Shown here one piece after another: positions 1 through 9,684 of a stretch of 64,000 nucleotides of DNA. Under the pieces are notes generated by a model. It saw only the letters and a list, made by a program, of their open reading frames with translations. It did no database searches and was not told the origin of the DNA. Source of the stretch: Alkalithermobacter paradoxus (lineage in GTDB: Bacteria; Bacillota; Clostridia; Peptostreptococcales; Peptostreptococcaceae); the NCBI GenBank assembly GCA_002029295.1, contig MZGW01000004.1:62001-126000 (forward strand), written 5' to 3'. Position 1 is the first letter of the stretch. Every line of letters starts with the position of its first letter. The position numbers and the translations under genes were made by a program.

Positions 1-156
1 TTATCTGGTGTTGTAAGCGTAATACCGTTTGATGAAGTAGTAGAAGCTATGTATAAAGTAGGAAAGAGTCTTCCATATGAATTAAGAGAAACAGCACTTG
101 GGGGAGTTGCAGCTACTTGTACTGGATGTGCATTAACTAAAAAGATATTTGGATAA
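1..156 (+). CDS. sdaAA: L-serine ammonia-lyase alpha subunit, C-terminal fragment
   Basis: The window opens inside this gene; 51 codons remain before the TAA. The fragment contains LRETALGGVAAT followed by a short Cys-containing tail (TCTGCALTKK), which resembles the end of the Fe-S L-serine dehydratase alpha chain that deaminates serine to pyruvate and ammonia in clostridia. The beta chain and most of alpha would lie to the left, outside the window. The call rests on a short tail only, so a related Fe-S dehydratase is possible. It ends at a hairpin shared with the convergent dacF-like gene. Confidence 0.7.
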   Translation, partial: LSGVVSVIPFDEVVEAMYKVGKSLPYELRETALGGVAATCTGCALTKKIFG

Positions 157-160
157 TAAA

Positions 161-182
161 AAGAGCATAGATCTATGCTCTT
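161..182. terminator. bidirectional terminator between sdaAA and dacF
   Basis: A perfect inverted repeat (AAGAGCATAG / CTATGCTCTT, loop AT) sits between two converging genes. It is followed by a T-rich stretch on the plus strand and preceded by A residues, so it can serve both directions. Confidence 0.75.
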
Positions 183-185
183 TTA

Positions 186-1469
186 CTATTTTTTGCGTTT
201 ATTTTTTCCTTTTTTTGAGAAATACAGTTTATTTATCTTTATAAAAGTGAATATAAATAGACATAAAATAACTATTTTAAGCAATGTAATTCCTGTTTTA
301 TAAAATGTATTTAATGTAGAATATTTGACTAAAATAGGAGTAGCATCGCTTAGTGCTATTAAATCTATCTCGGATAAAACATTGTTATCCCTATAAACTT
401 TTATTTTTCCTACTGTATCTCCATATTTTATAGGAGCAGAAAGATTAGGACTTAGGTTTATATCAGTACGGACATTACCTATATTCTCATTTTTTCTTAA
501 AAGGATTTTATAATTATCTGCAGGGCCGTAGTTAATAGTATTCTCCTTAGAAAGTGGAATTAATTTATTTCCTAGAACTTGATTTTTGAATAATACATTT
601 TCTAATTTATAGTTATCAATTCCATAGTCTATTAAAGTTCTAGTATCTATGTATACATTTTTGCCTTCAGTTTTTAGAACAACTGATATTACCCTTATTC
701 CATCTTTCTCACCAGTACTTATAAGACACTGTCTTGCAAGATTAGTATATCCTGTTTTTATTCCATCTATTACATCGTACTTAATATCCACAGTTTTGCC
801 TTTATAGTCCATGGTATTTCTTCCGCCTTGGCCCCATAACAATCTGTTAGAGTTTCTAAAAACTCTTTCGTTAGGGGTTTGTTCTGTAGGAGGAATTCTA
901 AGGTATGGTGTTTTAACTATTTCTCTGAATACATCATGCTTCATAGCTTCTTTGGCAAATAAAGCTAGGTCATATGCAGTTGAATAGTGGTTTGGATCAG
1001 GTAAACCATTAGGATTTGTAAAATTACTGTTTTTGCACCCTAATTCTTTTGCTCTTTTATTCATAAGTTTTGAAAATTCTTCAACAGAACCAGAAATATG
1101 ATTTGCAAGCGCTACTGCTGAATCGTTTGCAGATTTTATTAATAGGCATTCTAAGAGCTCTTTTACTGTGAAAGATTCTCCTTTTTTTAAGTACATACTG
1201 CTTCCATCTATATATCCAAGGTCATAGTCTATAACAACTTTATCATCTAGATTAGCATTTTCTAGAACTAATAAAGCTGTAATTACTTTAGTAGTAGATG
1301 CTGGATACATCTTTTGGTGTGCGTTTTTTTCATAAAGTATAGTACCAGTTTCGTACTCTATCAATATCCCTGCTTCTGCAGAAATATGAGGAGATGTATA
1401 CGCAAATGACACTAGAGAATTTGAAAAAAGCATAAGTATAGGTAATAATATTAATAGAAATTTCCTCAT
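186..1469 (-). CDS. dacF: D-alanyl-D-alanine carboxypeptidase (DacF/PBP5 family)
   Basis: A 427-residue penicillin-binding protein that trims the terminal D-Ala from peptidoglycan stem peptides outside the membrane. It has an N-terminal signal peptide (about residues 1-23), the active-site STTK at 58-61, SAN at 113-115 and KTG at 238-240. A C-terminal beta domain follows, then a membrane anchor at about 390-415 with a Lys/Arg-rich end. The order and spacing of the three motifs are those of low-molecular-weight class C PBPs. An AGG Shine-Dalgarno site lies just upstream of the ATG. In spore formers one such enzyme is sporulation-specific (DacF); whether this copy is that one or the vegetative DacA cannot be decided here. 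Confidence 0.9.
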   Translation of the reverse strand: MRKFLLILLPILMLFSNSLVSFAYTSPHISAEAGILIEYETGTILYEKNAHQKMYPASTTKVITALLVLENANLDDKVVIDYDLGYIDGSSMYLKKGESFTVKELLECLLIKSANDSAVALANHISGSVEEFSKLMNKRAKELGCKNSNFTNPNGLPDPNHYSTAYDLALFAKEAMKHDVFREIVKTPYLRIPPTEQTPNERVFRNSNRLLWGQGGRNTMDYKGKTVDIKYDVIDGIKTGYTNLARQCLISTGEKDGIRVISVVLKTEGKNVYIDTRTLIDYGIDNYKLENVLFKNQVLGNKLIPLSKENTINYGPADNYKILLRKNENIGNVRTDINLSPNLSAPIKYGDTVGKIKVYRDNNVLSEIDLIALSDATPILVKYSTLNTFYKTGITLLKIVILCLFIFTFIKINKLYFSKKGKNKRKK

Positions 1470-1534
1470 AATTACCTCCGTTTAGATTCAGTGTAGCATA
1501 GCTTGATACATATAAAAGCAAAGGAGAGAATAGT

Positions 1535-2164
1535 TTGAAAGCAAATATAAGAAATATTATGATTTTCTGCTGTGTTTTATTACTTGTTTTGGCTGGAATA
1601 TTTATGAGTGATAAACTCCAATTTGGAAAAACCATATATGTAGTAAGTCCTGAGGAAAATGAGGTTGCTTATGGAGATGAAGTTAGCGAACAAAGTTATG
1701 ATGATAAAAAACTAGCTTTAAATAAAGAAATGATGGTATATATTAGTGGTGAAGTAAAAATACCTGGAGTAGTTGTTATTAGTGAAGGTGATAGAATGAT
1801 AAATGCAATAGAAAAATTAGGAGGACTTACAGAAAATGCAGATTATAATAGAATAAATTTAGCTATGAAATTAGAAGATGGAATGCACTATATAATACCT
1901 AAAGTCGGAGAAAATATAGACAATGGAAATAGTCAAATAACTATAAGTTCTAACACCCAAAATTCATCTGGAAAGATAAATATAAATAGGGCAGATGAGA
2001 TGCAACTAAAATCTCTACCAGGAATAGGTGAAGCTATAGCAAAGAGGATTGTAACATATAGGGATCAAAATGGAGGATTTAAATCAATAGATGAAATAAA
2101 AAATGTATCAGGGATAGGAGATAAGAAATTTGAGGACATAAAAGAATTGATATCTATAAACTGA
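1535..2164 (+). CDS. comEA: ComEA-family DNA-binding protein (SLBB + helix-hairpin-helix)
   Basis: A 209-residue membrane-anchored DNA receptor of the competence type. Visible parts are one N-terminal transmembrane helix (about 7-24), a linker, an SLBB-like domain (about 67-120) and a C-terminal double helix-hairpin-helix (about 146-209, with INRADEMQLKSLPGIGEAIA and a second SGIGDKK hairpin). It starts with TTG after AAGGAGAG. In Bacillus comEA is co-transcribed with comEC, but here the comEC-like gene is about 18 kb away. It stands alone between dacF and selD. Function in DNA uptake is inferred from the family. Confidence 0.88.
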   Translation: MKANIRNIMIFCCVLLLVLAGIFMSDKLQFGKTIYVVSPEENEVAYGDEVSEQSYDDKKLALNKEMMVYISGEVKIPGVVVISEGDRMINAIEKLGGLTENADYNRINLAMKLEDGMHYIIPKVGENIDNGNSQITISSNTQNSSGKININRADEMQLKSLPGIGEAIAKRIVTYRDQNGGFKSIDEIKNVSGIGDKKFEDIKELISIN

Positions 2165-2258
2165 AACTACCAATGTCAAGCTTTCCTTAGGTTGTAAAAA
2201 ATAGTATAACTATGATATCATAATGTGTAGAATATTGCTTAAGGGGAGAGTGACAGAT

Positions 2259-3299
2259 TTGGGAAAAGAGATTAAAAGACTTACTAAAATGACTACTTCT
2301 GCAGGTTGAGCTGCCAAAATTGGACCAGAGGATCTGGCTAAGGTTCTAGGTAGTTTGCCTAAGTTTGAAAGTGAAAAATTACTTGTAGGATTAGATACAT
2401 CTGATGATGCTGCTGTATATAAATTAAGTGACGAAATGGCACTTATTCAAACTCTAGACTTTTTTACTCCTGTTGTAGATGACCCTTACTTATTTGGTCA
2501 AATTGCTGCAGCAAACTCTCTTTCAGACATATACGCTATGGGAGGAAAGCCTTTAGTTGCTATGAATATAGTGTGCTTTCCATCTTGTGAAGATATGAAT
2601 ATACTTGGAGAAATATTAAGAGGAGGAGCAGATAAAGTAAAAGAAGCAGGAGCTTTATTAGTTGGAGGACATTCAGTAGATGATAAAGAACCTAAGTATG
2701 GGCTTTCAGTATCTGGAACAGTCCATCCAGATAAAGTTCTTTCTAATGATAAAAGCAAAGAAGGAGATGTATTAGTTTTAACAAAACCAGTAGGAACTGG
2801 AATAATAAATACGGCTATAAAAGAAAATTTATGTGATAAAACCGTTGAGAATGAAGCAGTAAAAATAATGTCTCACCTTAATAAATATGCTGCTTTAGCA
2901 TTTGATAAGGTTAAAGTAAACTCTGTAACAGATATAACTGGATTTGGATTGTTAGGACATGCTTTAGAAATGGCTAAGGCGTCAAATGTTACTTTAGAAA
3001 TAGATTCTAAAAGTGTTCCTATAATAAAGCAAGCTTTAGAACTTGCTAGTATGGGTATAATTCCTGCTGGAATGTATAGAAATATGCACTATATATCAAA
3101 GTATGTAAAGTGTGATAATGTGCCTGAAAATTTAATGGATGTGCTGTATGATCCGCAAACATCAGGAGGATTATTAATTTCAGTAAAGGAAGAGAATTCA
3201 TTGCAACTTGTAGATGAAATTCTAAAAAATGGAGCATTAGAAGCTAAAATAATAGGAAAAGTAGTTAAAAAAGAAGAAAAGTATATAAATGTCAAGTAA
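2259..3299 (+). CDS. selD: selenide, water dikinase SelD (Sec-containing)
   Basis: Makes selenophosphate from selenide and ATP, the Se donor for Sec-tRNA. The frame is open from a TTG at 2259 (after AAGGGGAG) to 3299 if the TGA at 2307-2309 is read as selenocysteine. This gives 346 residues with Sec at position 17, the place of the catalytic Cys17 of E. coli SelD, in the context TSAGUAAKIGP. Without readthrough only a 314-residue frame from 2355 is seen, which lacks the active site. The AIR-synthase-like ATP-binding fold follows. A putative bacterial SECIS hairpin lies 15 nt after the UGA. selA, selB and tRNA-Sec are all in this window, so decoding is supported. Confidence 0.95.
2307..2337 (+). 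promoter_or_regulatory. selD UGA(Sec) codon and putative bSECIS hairpin
   Basis: The UGA at 2307-2309 is followed after 15 nt by the hairpin CCAG-AGGAT-CTGG at 2325-2337, which can extend by one A-T pair to leave a GGA loop. Position and a small G-containing loop match the general layout of bacterial SECIS elements bound by SelB. The stem is short, so the exact fold is tentative. Confidence 0.7.
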
Positions 3300-3301
3300 A
3301 G

Positions 3302-3322
3302 AAGCCTATATAGGCTTTTTTA
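3302..3322 (+). terminator. terminator after selD
   Basis: AAGCCTA / TAGGCTT hairpin followed by a run of T, starting three bases after the selD stop. It separates selD from selA. Confidence 0.75.
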
Positions 3323-3428
3323 TTTTTTCAATTTCACAGAAGATAAGGTAGAAAATACACATAATTTAGAATATATAGGTGAAATATGGTATAATTGTAA
3401 TATAAAAATGTAAAAAGGGGAGATAATC

Positions 3429-4832
3429 GTGGATAAGAAGCAGCTATTTTCTCAGCTACCTTCAGTAGACCAGATATTAAATAATGATAATATAATAACA
3501 TTACTAGAAGAATATCCTAGAGTTATAGTTTTAGAGAGTATAAGAGAGAGTATAGATGTTCAGAGAAAGAAAATACTTTCTTTAGATGATAAAGATATAA
3601 AAGATTTTTATATAAATGAAGATAAAATGATACATGAAATAAAAGATAGTACGAAAGCTAAATATTCACTATCTTTAAGAAAAGTTATTAACGGTACTGG
3701 AGTAGTTATACATACAAATTTAGGAAGATCTTTAATATCAGATAAAATTAAAGATGAGGTTTGGGGAATAGCATCTAGATATTCTAATTTAGAATATGAT
3801 TTAAATTTAGGGGAAAGAGGATCTAGATACTCTCATTTAGAGAATATAATAAAAAGAATTACTAATGCTGAAGATGTTCTTGTTGTAAACAACAACGCTG
3901 CAGCTGTACTTTTGGTGCTTAGCACTCTTTGTAAGGATAAAGAGGCAATAGTATCAAGAGGAGAGCTTGTAGAAGTTGGGGGTTCTTTTAGAATACCAAG
4001 TGTTATGGAGCAAAGTGGTGCTAAACTTGTAGAAGTTGGAAGTACAAACAAAACATATATAAAAGATTATGAAGAAGCTATAAATGAAAACACATCGGCA
4101 CTACTTAAGGTCCATACAAGTAATTATAGAATATTAGGATTTACTCATAGTGTTGAAATAAACGAGTTATCAGACCTTGGAAAAAAATATAATATTCCAG
4201 TTGTAGAGGATTTAGGAAGTGGACTATTTATAGATCTTTCTAAATATGGATTTAGTTATGAACCTACAGTAATGGATTCATTAAAAGGTGGGGCTGATAT
4301 AGTTACATTTAGTGGAGATAAGATACTAGGTGGGCCACAGGCAGGTATAATAGTGGGAAAGAAAGAGTATATACAGAAAATGAAAAAAAATCAGCTAACT
4401 AGAGCTCTTAGAGTAGATAAATTTACAATGGCAGCTCTTGAGGCTACATTTAGAATGTATCTAGATGAGGATATGGCTATAAAGAATATACCTACTATAA
4501 AAATGCTGACATACAATATAGAAGAGTTAGAAAGTAAAGCAAATGCTTTGTATAATTGTATAAAAAGCAAAAATCTAGAAATTGATATAAATATAGAAGA
4601 TGGATACTCTCAAGTTGGAGGTGGTTCTATGCCACTTGAGAAAATCAGCACTAAGCTTGTAAGTATAGTTCCAAACAACATTAGTGTAGCAGCTTTTGAG
4701 AGAAAGTTAAGGTTATGCGATAATCATATAATTGGAAGAGTATATGATAATAAATACATATTAGATGTTAGAACTATATTCGAGGATGAATTTGATATTA
4801 TTGCAGACACTATAAAAGGCATTTTGTATTAG
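3429..4832 (+). CDS. selA: L-seryl-tRNA(Sec) selenium transferase
   Basis: A PLP enzyme of 467 residues, the usual length for bacterial SelA. It converts Ser-tRNA(Sec) to Sec-tRNA(Sec) using the selenophosphate made by SelD. The probable PLP lysine is K298 in [13 protein letters not shown]; the N-terminal domain carries [15 protein letters not shown]. It starts at GTG with AAAAAGGGGAG upstream. A TATAAT at 3390-3395 may be its -10 box, but the -35 is weak. selB begins 12 nt after its stop, so the two are an operon. Confidence 0.97.
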   Translation: MDKKQLFSQLPSVDQILNNDNIITLLEEYPRVIVLESIRESIDVQRKKILSLDDKDIKDFYINEDKMIHEIKDSTKAKYSLSLRKVINGTGVVIHTNLGRSLISDKIKDEVWGIASRYSNLEYDLNLGERGSRYSHLENIIKRITNAEDVLVVNNNAAAVLLVLSTLCKDKEAIVSRGELVEVGGSFRIPSVMEQSGAKLVEVGSTNKTYIKDYEEAINENTSALLKVHTSNYRILGFTHSVEINELSDLGKKYNIPVVEDLGSGLFIDLSKYGFSYEPTVMDSLKGGADIVTFSGDKILGGPQAGIIVGKKEYIQKMKKNQLTRALRVDKFTMAALEATFRMYLDEDMAIKNIPTIKMLTYNIEELESKANALYNCIKSKNLEIDINIEDGYSQVGGGSMPLEKISTKLVSIVPNNISVAAFERKLRLCDNHIIGRVYDNKYILDVRTIFEDEFDIIADTIKGILY

Positions 4833-4844
4833 GGGGATTGCAGT

Positions 4845-6725
4845 ATGAAAAATATAATAATTGGAACTTCAGGACATATAGATCACGGAAAAACTACACT
4901 TATAAAAGTATTAACTGGAAAAGACACAGACAGATTAAAGGAAGAGAAAAAGAGAGGAATATCAATAGATCTAGGATTTGCATACTTTGATCTTCCAAGT
5001 GGAAAAAGAGCAGGAATTATAGATGTTCCAGGGCATGAAAAGTTTATCAAAAATATGCTAGCTGGGGTATCAGGTATGGATGTTGTTTTGTTTGTTGTAG
5101 CAGGAGATGAAGGGGTTATGCCTCAGACAATAGAACATTTGGACATACTAAACTTTATAGAAGTTAAAAATGGAATTATTGTAATAACAAAATGTGACTT
5201 AGTTGATGATGATTTCTTATCACTCGTTAAAGAGGATATAAAAGAAAAGGTTAAGGGAACTTTCCTAGAAAATGCAAAAATGATAGAGGTAGACTCACTA
5301 AGTAAGCGTGGAATTGATGAGCTTACAAACGTTATAGATGAACTGACTAATGATTTAGAAGACAGAAACTTAGACTCATATCCTAGAATGCATATAGATA
5401 GAGTATTTACAATTAAGGGATTTGGAACAGTAGTTACAGGAACTCTTATAGAGGGGAAAATAAATCTAGATGATGAGATGATGATATATCCAAAGAACAT
5501 AAACACTAAGATAAGAGGAATTCAAGTTCATGGAAAGAGTGTAAAAACTGTATATGCAGGCCAAAGGGCAGCTATTAATTTATCGAATGTAAAAGTAGAA
5601 GATATAGAAAGAGGAGATATATTAGCGTATCCTAACTATATGGAAGAGTCTATGATGGTAGATATAAAAATAAAGCTAAGTAGGTATTCAAACGCTAAAC
5701 TTAGTTACTGGGATAGAATAAGACTATATCACGGAACTCGAGAGATTTTAGGTAGAGCTGTACCTTTAGACAAAGAAGAACTAAATTCTGGAGATGAAGG
5801 ATATTGTCAGTTAAGACTTGAAGAAACTATAGTAGCTAAAAAAGGAGATAGATTTGTTATAAGGTCATATTCTCCTATGGAAACAATAGGAGGAGGAGTA
5901 ATATTAGATCCAAATCCTAAAAAGAACAAAAGATTTAACGATGAAACCTTAAGAACACTAAAACTTAAGGAAAGAGGAGATTTGAAGGAAATAATAGAGG
6001 AAACAATAAGAAAATATACAAAAGAATACCCAGATATCAAATCTATTCTAAAATACGTAGGAGAAAGAGAGGATATAGTAACTGAGAATATAATTAAGCT
6101 TATAGAAGATAAATCTGTATTTTCAATAAACAAAATATATATACACAAAAGTCATTACCAAGATCTTAAGCAAAAAACACTTAGTTTACTTAATAGCTTC
6201 CACAATGAATACCCTTTAAGAAGAGGTATAGTTAAAGAAGAATTAAGATCAAAGGTAGATAAGAATTTTAAAACAAGGGATTTTGATGCTCTTATAGATT
6301 TATTTTTAGAAGATGAGGTAGTGAAGGTAGAAGATAATATAGTGTCGTCTTATGATTTTAAAGTGAAGTTCACTAAAGAAGACCAAAAAATCAAAAACGA
6401 TATAGAATCAAAGCTTCTAATGGACAAATTCTCTCCTAGAAGCATTAATGATATTATTTTAAATAACCAAAGATACACACAAGTAATAGAGGCACTAAAT
6501 GGTGATACTATAATAAAAGTAGATGATAATATCATTTACCACAAACAGTATTATGATAAAGCTTTGAATTTACTAAAAGAACATATAAATTCAAAAGGGA
6601 ATATAACACTATCAGAGTTTAGAGATTTAATAGGTGCTAGTAGAAAATATGCTATGGCACTATTAGAACACTTTGATAGAAATAAAATAACGAAGAGAAT
6701 AGATGATAAAAGGATACTAAATTAG
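4845..6725 (+). CDS. selB: selenocysteine-specific translation elongation factor SelB
   Basis: A 626-residue GTPase that delivers Sec-tRNA(Sec) to the ribosome at UGA codons marked by a SECIS hairpin. GTP-binding motifs are GHIDHGKT at 10-17, DVPGHEKF from 60 and TKCD at 115-118, followed by EF-Tu-like domains 2 and 3. The last roughly 250 residues are Lys-rich winged-helix repeats that bind SECIS RNA, which separates SelB from EF-Tu. AGGGGG precedes the ATG. It follows selA by 12 nt and precedes the response-regulator gene by 8 nt. Confidence 0.97.
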   Translation: MKNIIIGTSGHIDHGKTTLIKVLTGKDTDRLKEEKKRGISIDLGFAYFDLPSGKRAGIIDVPGHEKFIKNMLAGVSGMDVVLFVVAGDEGVMPQTIEHLDILNFIEVKNGIIVITKCDLVDDDFLSLVKEDIKEKVKGTFLENAKMIEVDSLSKRGIDELTNVIDELTNDLEDRNLDSYPRMHIDRVFTIKGFGTVVTGTLIEGKINLDDEMMIYPKNINTKIRGIQVHGKSVKTVYAGQRAAINLSNVKVEDIERGDILAYPNYMEESMMVDIKIKLSRYSNAKLSYWDRIRLYHGTREILGRAVPLDKEELNSGDEGYCQLRLEETIVAKKGDRFVIRSYSPMETIGGGVILDPNPKKNKRFNDETLRTLKLKERGDLKEIIEETIRKYTKEYPDIKSILKYVGEREDIVTENIIKLIEDKSVFSINKIYIHKSHYQDLKQKTLSLLNSFHNEYPLRRGIVKEELRSKVDKNFKTRDFDALIDLFLEDEVVKVEDNIVSSYDFKVKFTKEDQKIKNDIESKLLMDKFSPRSINDIILNNQRYTQVIEALNGDTIIKVDDNIIYHKQYYDKALNLLKEHINSKGNITLSEFRDLIGASRKYAMALLEHFDRNKITKRIDDKRILN

Positions 6726-6733
6726 GTGATAAT

Positions 6734-7408
6734 ATGAAAATAAAAATACTTATAGTTGACGATGAGCCACTATTAATAAAAGGAATGAGATATGGATTAA
6801 GTGAAGAATATGATATAGATGAAGATGAAGCTGTAAGGAAAGCTAAAAGCAAGGAATACGACATTATTATATTAGATTTGATGCTTCCTAAAAAAGACGG
6901 CTTTGAGGTATGTAAAGAAGTAAGGACCTTCTCTCAAGTTCCTATAATAATGTTAACTGCAAAAGGTGAAGATATGACTAAAATAATGGGACTTGAATTT
7001 GGCGCTGATGATTATATGACAAAGCCTTTCAATCTACTAGAATTAAAGGCCAGAATTAATGCTATACTTAGAAGAACAAAAAAAGTAGAAGAAAACTCTG
7101 TTGCTTCTGAATTTGAGATAGGAGAATTCAAAATAAATACTTTAGGAAGAAAAATAACTAGAAATGGAGAAGATATAAATCTAACAGGTAAGGAATTTGA
7201 TTTATTTCTTTTCTTAGCTACGAATAAGAACAAAGTATTCTCAAGAGAGGCTTTGCTTGAAAAAATATGGGGATACGACTATTATGGAGATTTAAGAACT
7301 GTGGATGTACATGTAAGAAGACTAAGAGAAAAAATTGAAGACAACTCTTCTAACCCTAAATATATATTAACGAAATGGGGAGCTGGTTATTATTTTAAAT
7401 ACAATTAA
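6734..7408 (+). CDS. OmpR/PhoB-family response regulator
   Basis: A receiver domain (acidic pair D9/D10, phospho-acceptor D48, conserved T and K later in the domain) joined to a C-terminal winged-helix DNA-binding domain (about 125-224, ending KWGAGYYFK). 224 residues. It is encoded 8 nt after selB and overlaps the 5' region of the histidine-kinase gene, so the two are a cognate pair. The receiver looks about five residues short between the second strand and second helix, where the DNA reads GATGAAGATGAA (see findings). Target genes are unknown; the downstream GerMN lipoprotein is a candidate. Confidence 0.92.
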   Translation: MKIKILIVDDEPLLIKGMRYGLSEEYDIDEDEAVRKAKSKEYDIIILDLMLPKKDGFEVCKEVRTFSQVPIIMLTAKGEDMTKIMGLEFGADDYMTKPFNLLELKARINAILRRTKKVEENSVASEFEIGEFKINTLGRKITRNGEDINLTGKEFDLFLFLATNKNKVFSREALLEKIWGYDYYGDLRTVDVHVRRLREKIEDNSSNPKYILTKWGAGYYFKYN

Positions 7409-8765
7409 ATACAAGGCTATATCGGTTTATATCTTGATAGCTACACTTGTATTTATAGGTTCTATGTATTACTTTGTTACTGATATAGAAAACAAGTACA
7501 AAAAAGAGCATTTAGATGTTATGGAATTTCAGATAGATCTTTTAAAAAAGGATATAGAAACTTATGAAGATATATCAAGCTTAGAGATTAAAGAAAAAGT
7601 AGACTATTATCAAGATATGTATAAAAGCAATTCTATCAAAATATTAGATAGCTTTAGATTTGTAGTTATAGAAGGTGGAGTACAAGAAGTTCAAAAAACA
7701 AGAATACAAGAAAGTATATTTAGGAATACTCAAGAAAATGGATATATGTATAATATGTACGATAACAAAATAACTAAGATGGCTCCAATTATATTAAATG
7801 GATCGCTGCAAGGATATATATATATGGAGAATAAATTAGAAAATCTATACTATATAAAACTTGCATTTGTATTATTTTTAGTTTTATGTATACTATTTGT
7901 ACTATTAGTAGTATTTTATATATCCAAATCTGTTATATATCCAGTGAAAAAAGTCAATACAGCATTTGAAAATATATCAAAGGGAAGCTTATATGAAAAA
8001 GTAAAAATTGAAGGTGGAGGAGAATTATCTAGGTTATGTTCTAATTTTAATGTGATTAGCTACAAATTAAGCCAAATAGAACATCAAAGGAGAGAATTCG
8101 TACACAATGTATCCCATGAACTAAAAACTCCATTAAGTTCTATAAAACTTCTTATAGAATCTTTAAAATATGGAACGTACGAAGATGTAAATATATACAA
8201 AGAATTCTTTATGGATATCTATGGTGAAGTAGATAGAATAAAACAAATAATAGATGATCTTATGATTGTAGTTAATATCGATGAAAATAAATCTCACATT
8301 AATTTAGAGCTTACATACATTAATTATTTAATAGAAAAGCTGATAAGTAGAATGATGCTAAAAGCAAAAGAAAAAAATATTAGTATTATTTATAAAGAAA
8401 TAGACAATATTCAAATAAAAGTAGATAATATAAAAATAGACAGAGCGATTACCAATATACTAGATAATGCAATAAAATATAGTAATGAAAATAGCAATAT
8501 ATATATATATTTATACAATGAAGAAAAATATGCAGTTATAAAAGTAAAAGATGAAGGTATCGGAATACCTCAGGAAGACATTGGGAGAATATTTGAAAGA
8601 TTTTACAGAGTAGATAAGGCAAGATCTAGAAAAACAGGAGGAAGTGGACTTGGTCTTTTCATAGCAAAGGAATTAATAGACCTACATGGAGGAGATATAG
8701 TTGTAGAGAGCAAAGAAAAAGAAGGAACTACCTTTTATGTGAAACTACCACTAGATTTAAATTAG
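7389..8765 (+). CDS. membrane sensor histidine kinase
   Basis: Sensor partner of the preceding regulator. It has two transmembrane segments flanking an extracytoplasmic sensor region, a HAMP domain, a DHp helix with HELKTPLSSIK, and a catalytic domain with NILDNAIKYS, DEGIGIP and GGSGLGLF. The first canonical start is TTG 7434, but that cuts the first membrane helix to about 15 residues and has no good Shine-Dalgarno. The frame is open upstream to 7371. GGGGAG at 7377-7382 stands 6 nt before an ATT at 7389 (another ATT at 7392), giving a full first helix. I therefore give the ATT start, overlapping the regulator gene; TTG 7434 is the conservative alternative. Confidence 0.88.
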   Translation: MILNTIKYKAISVYILIATLVFIGSMYYFVTDIENKYKKEHLDVMEFQIDLLKKDIETYEDISSLEIKEKVDYYQDMYKSNSIKILDSFRFVVIEGGVQEVQKTRIQESIFRNTQENGYMYNMYDNKITKMAPIILNGSLQGYIYMENKLENLYYIKLAFVLFLVLCILFVLLVVFYISKSVIYPVKKVNTAFENISKGSLYEKVKIEGGGELSRLCSNFNVISYKLSQIEHQRREFVHNVSHELKTPLSSIKLLIESLKYGTYEDVNIYKEFFMDIYGEVDRIKQIIDDLMIVVNIDENKSHINLELTYINYLIEKLISRMMLKAKEKNISIIYKEIDNIQIKVDNIKIDRAITNILDNAIKYSNENSNIYIYLYNEEKYAVIKVKDEGIGIPQEDIGRIFERFYRVDKARSRKTGGSGLGLFIAKELIDLHGGDIVVESKEKEGTTFYVKLPLDLN

Positions 8766-8779
8766 GAGGACATAATAAT

Positions 8780-9679
8780 ATGAAAAAGACTTATATATGT
8801 GTATTGGTATTCGCAATAATAGCCATTTTAGCTGGATGCAGTGTTAGATCTACAGAAACTATAAAAAAAGAAGAAATTAAGCTTTATTACGGAAATCTAG
8901 ATAATTCAAAAATAGAATGGATTATAAGACCTATTCAATATTCAAATGAAACAGAAAAATATTCAAATGCTCTAAAAGAACTGATAAATGGACCTTATTC
9001 ATCAGATATGATAAGAAATATAAATGAAAATACAAAGATATTATCTATCCAAAATAGAGATAGTATAATATATTTAGATCTTTCAAAGGAATTCTTGCTT
9101 CCTTCTTCAGATATTTCTCAAATGAATGCTATAATTACAATCACAAATACATTAACTCAATTTAATGAAATTGAAGGTGTGAGAATAACAGTCGCAGGAA
9201 AGAGTATAGTTTCACCAAGTGGGGAGCCATACAAAGTTCTAAGTGAATTTAACTTAGCTAAAAATAGAAAAATAAATATAAGACTTTATCTACCAGATGA
9301 TAATGCAGAGTATCTACTTCCAAAAGTCAAGGAAATAGAGATAGGAGAGGGAGAAAGTATAGGTCAAAGAATATTAGAAGAACTAATACAAGAATCAAAT
9401 GAAGGTGGATATGGCATAATTCCTAAAGGAGCTAAGCTTATAAGTTATTCTGAAGATAAAGGAATAGCTACTGTGAATTTTAGTAAAGAATTTATTGAAA
9501 ATCATCAAGGAGGAAGTACAGGAGAAACTATGACTATTTACTCAATTGTCAATTCTCTTACCGAACTTGAAAACATAACAGGAGTACTATTTTTAATCGA
9601 AGGTGAAAAAAGAGAAAATTTAGGACATTATAGTATAAATGAACCATTTAGAAGAGCTGAAAATTTGATAAAACAGTAA
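8780..9679 (+). CDS. lipoprotein with two GerMN domains
   Basis: A 299-residue exported protein with a lipoprotein signal peptide (lipobox LAGC, lipidated Cys20). Two similar halves (about 35-160 and 165-290) each resemble the GerMN domain found in spore-germination and cell-envelope proteins; compare VRITVAGK in the first with VLFLIEGEK in the second. It starts 14 nt after the kinase stop with TAGGAGG, so it is the last gene of the selAB/two-component run. The biochemical role of GerMN domains is not established. A role at the envelope, sensed or controlled by the kinase, is inference. Confidence 0.85.
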   Translation: MKKTYICVLVFAIIAILAGCSVRSTETIKKEEIKLYYGNLDNSKIEWIIRPIQYSNETEKYSNALKELINGPYSSDMIRNINENTKILSIQNRDSIIYLDLSKEFLLPSSDISQMNAIITITNTLTQFNEIEGVRITVAGKSIVSPSGEPYKVLSEFNLAKNRKINIRLYLPDDNAEYLLPKVKEIEIGEGESIGQRILEELIQESNEGGYGIIPKGAKLISYSEDKGIATVNFSKEFIENHQGGSTGETMTIYSIVNSLTELENITGVLFLIEGEKRENLGHYSINEPFRRAENLIKQ

Positions 9680-9684
9680 ACAAT

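Noticed and set aside
2355..3299. selD starting at ATG-less 2355 as a complete gene
   Set aside because: It would lack the catalytic residue and ATP-binding N-terminus; the frame extends upstream through UGA to a TTG with a ribosome site.
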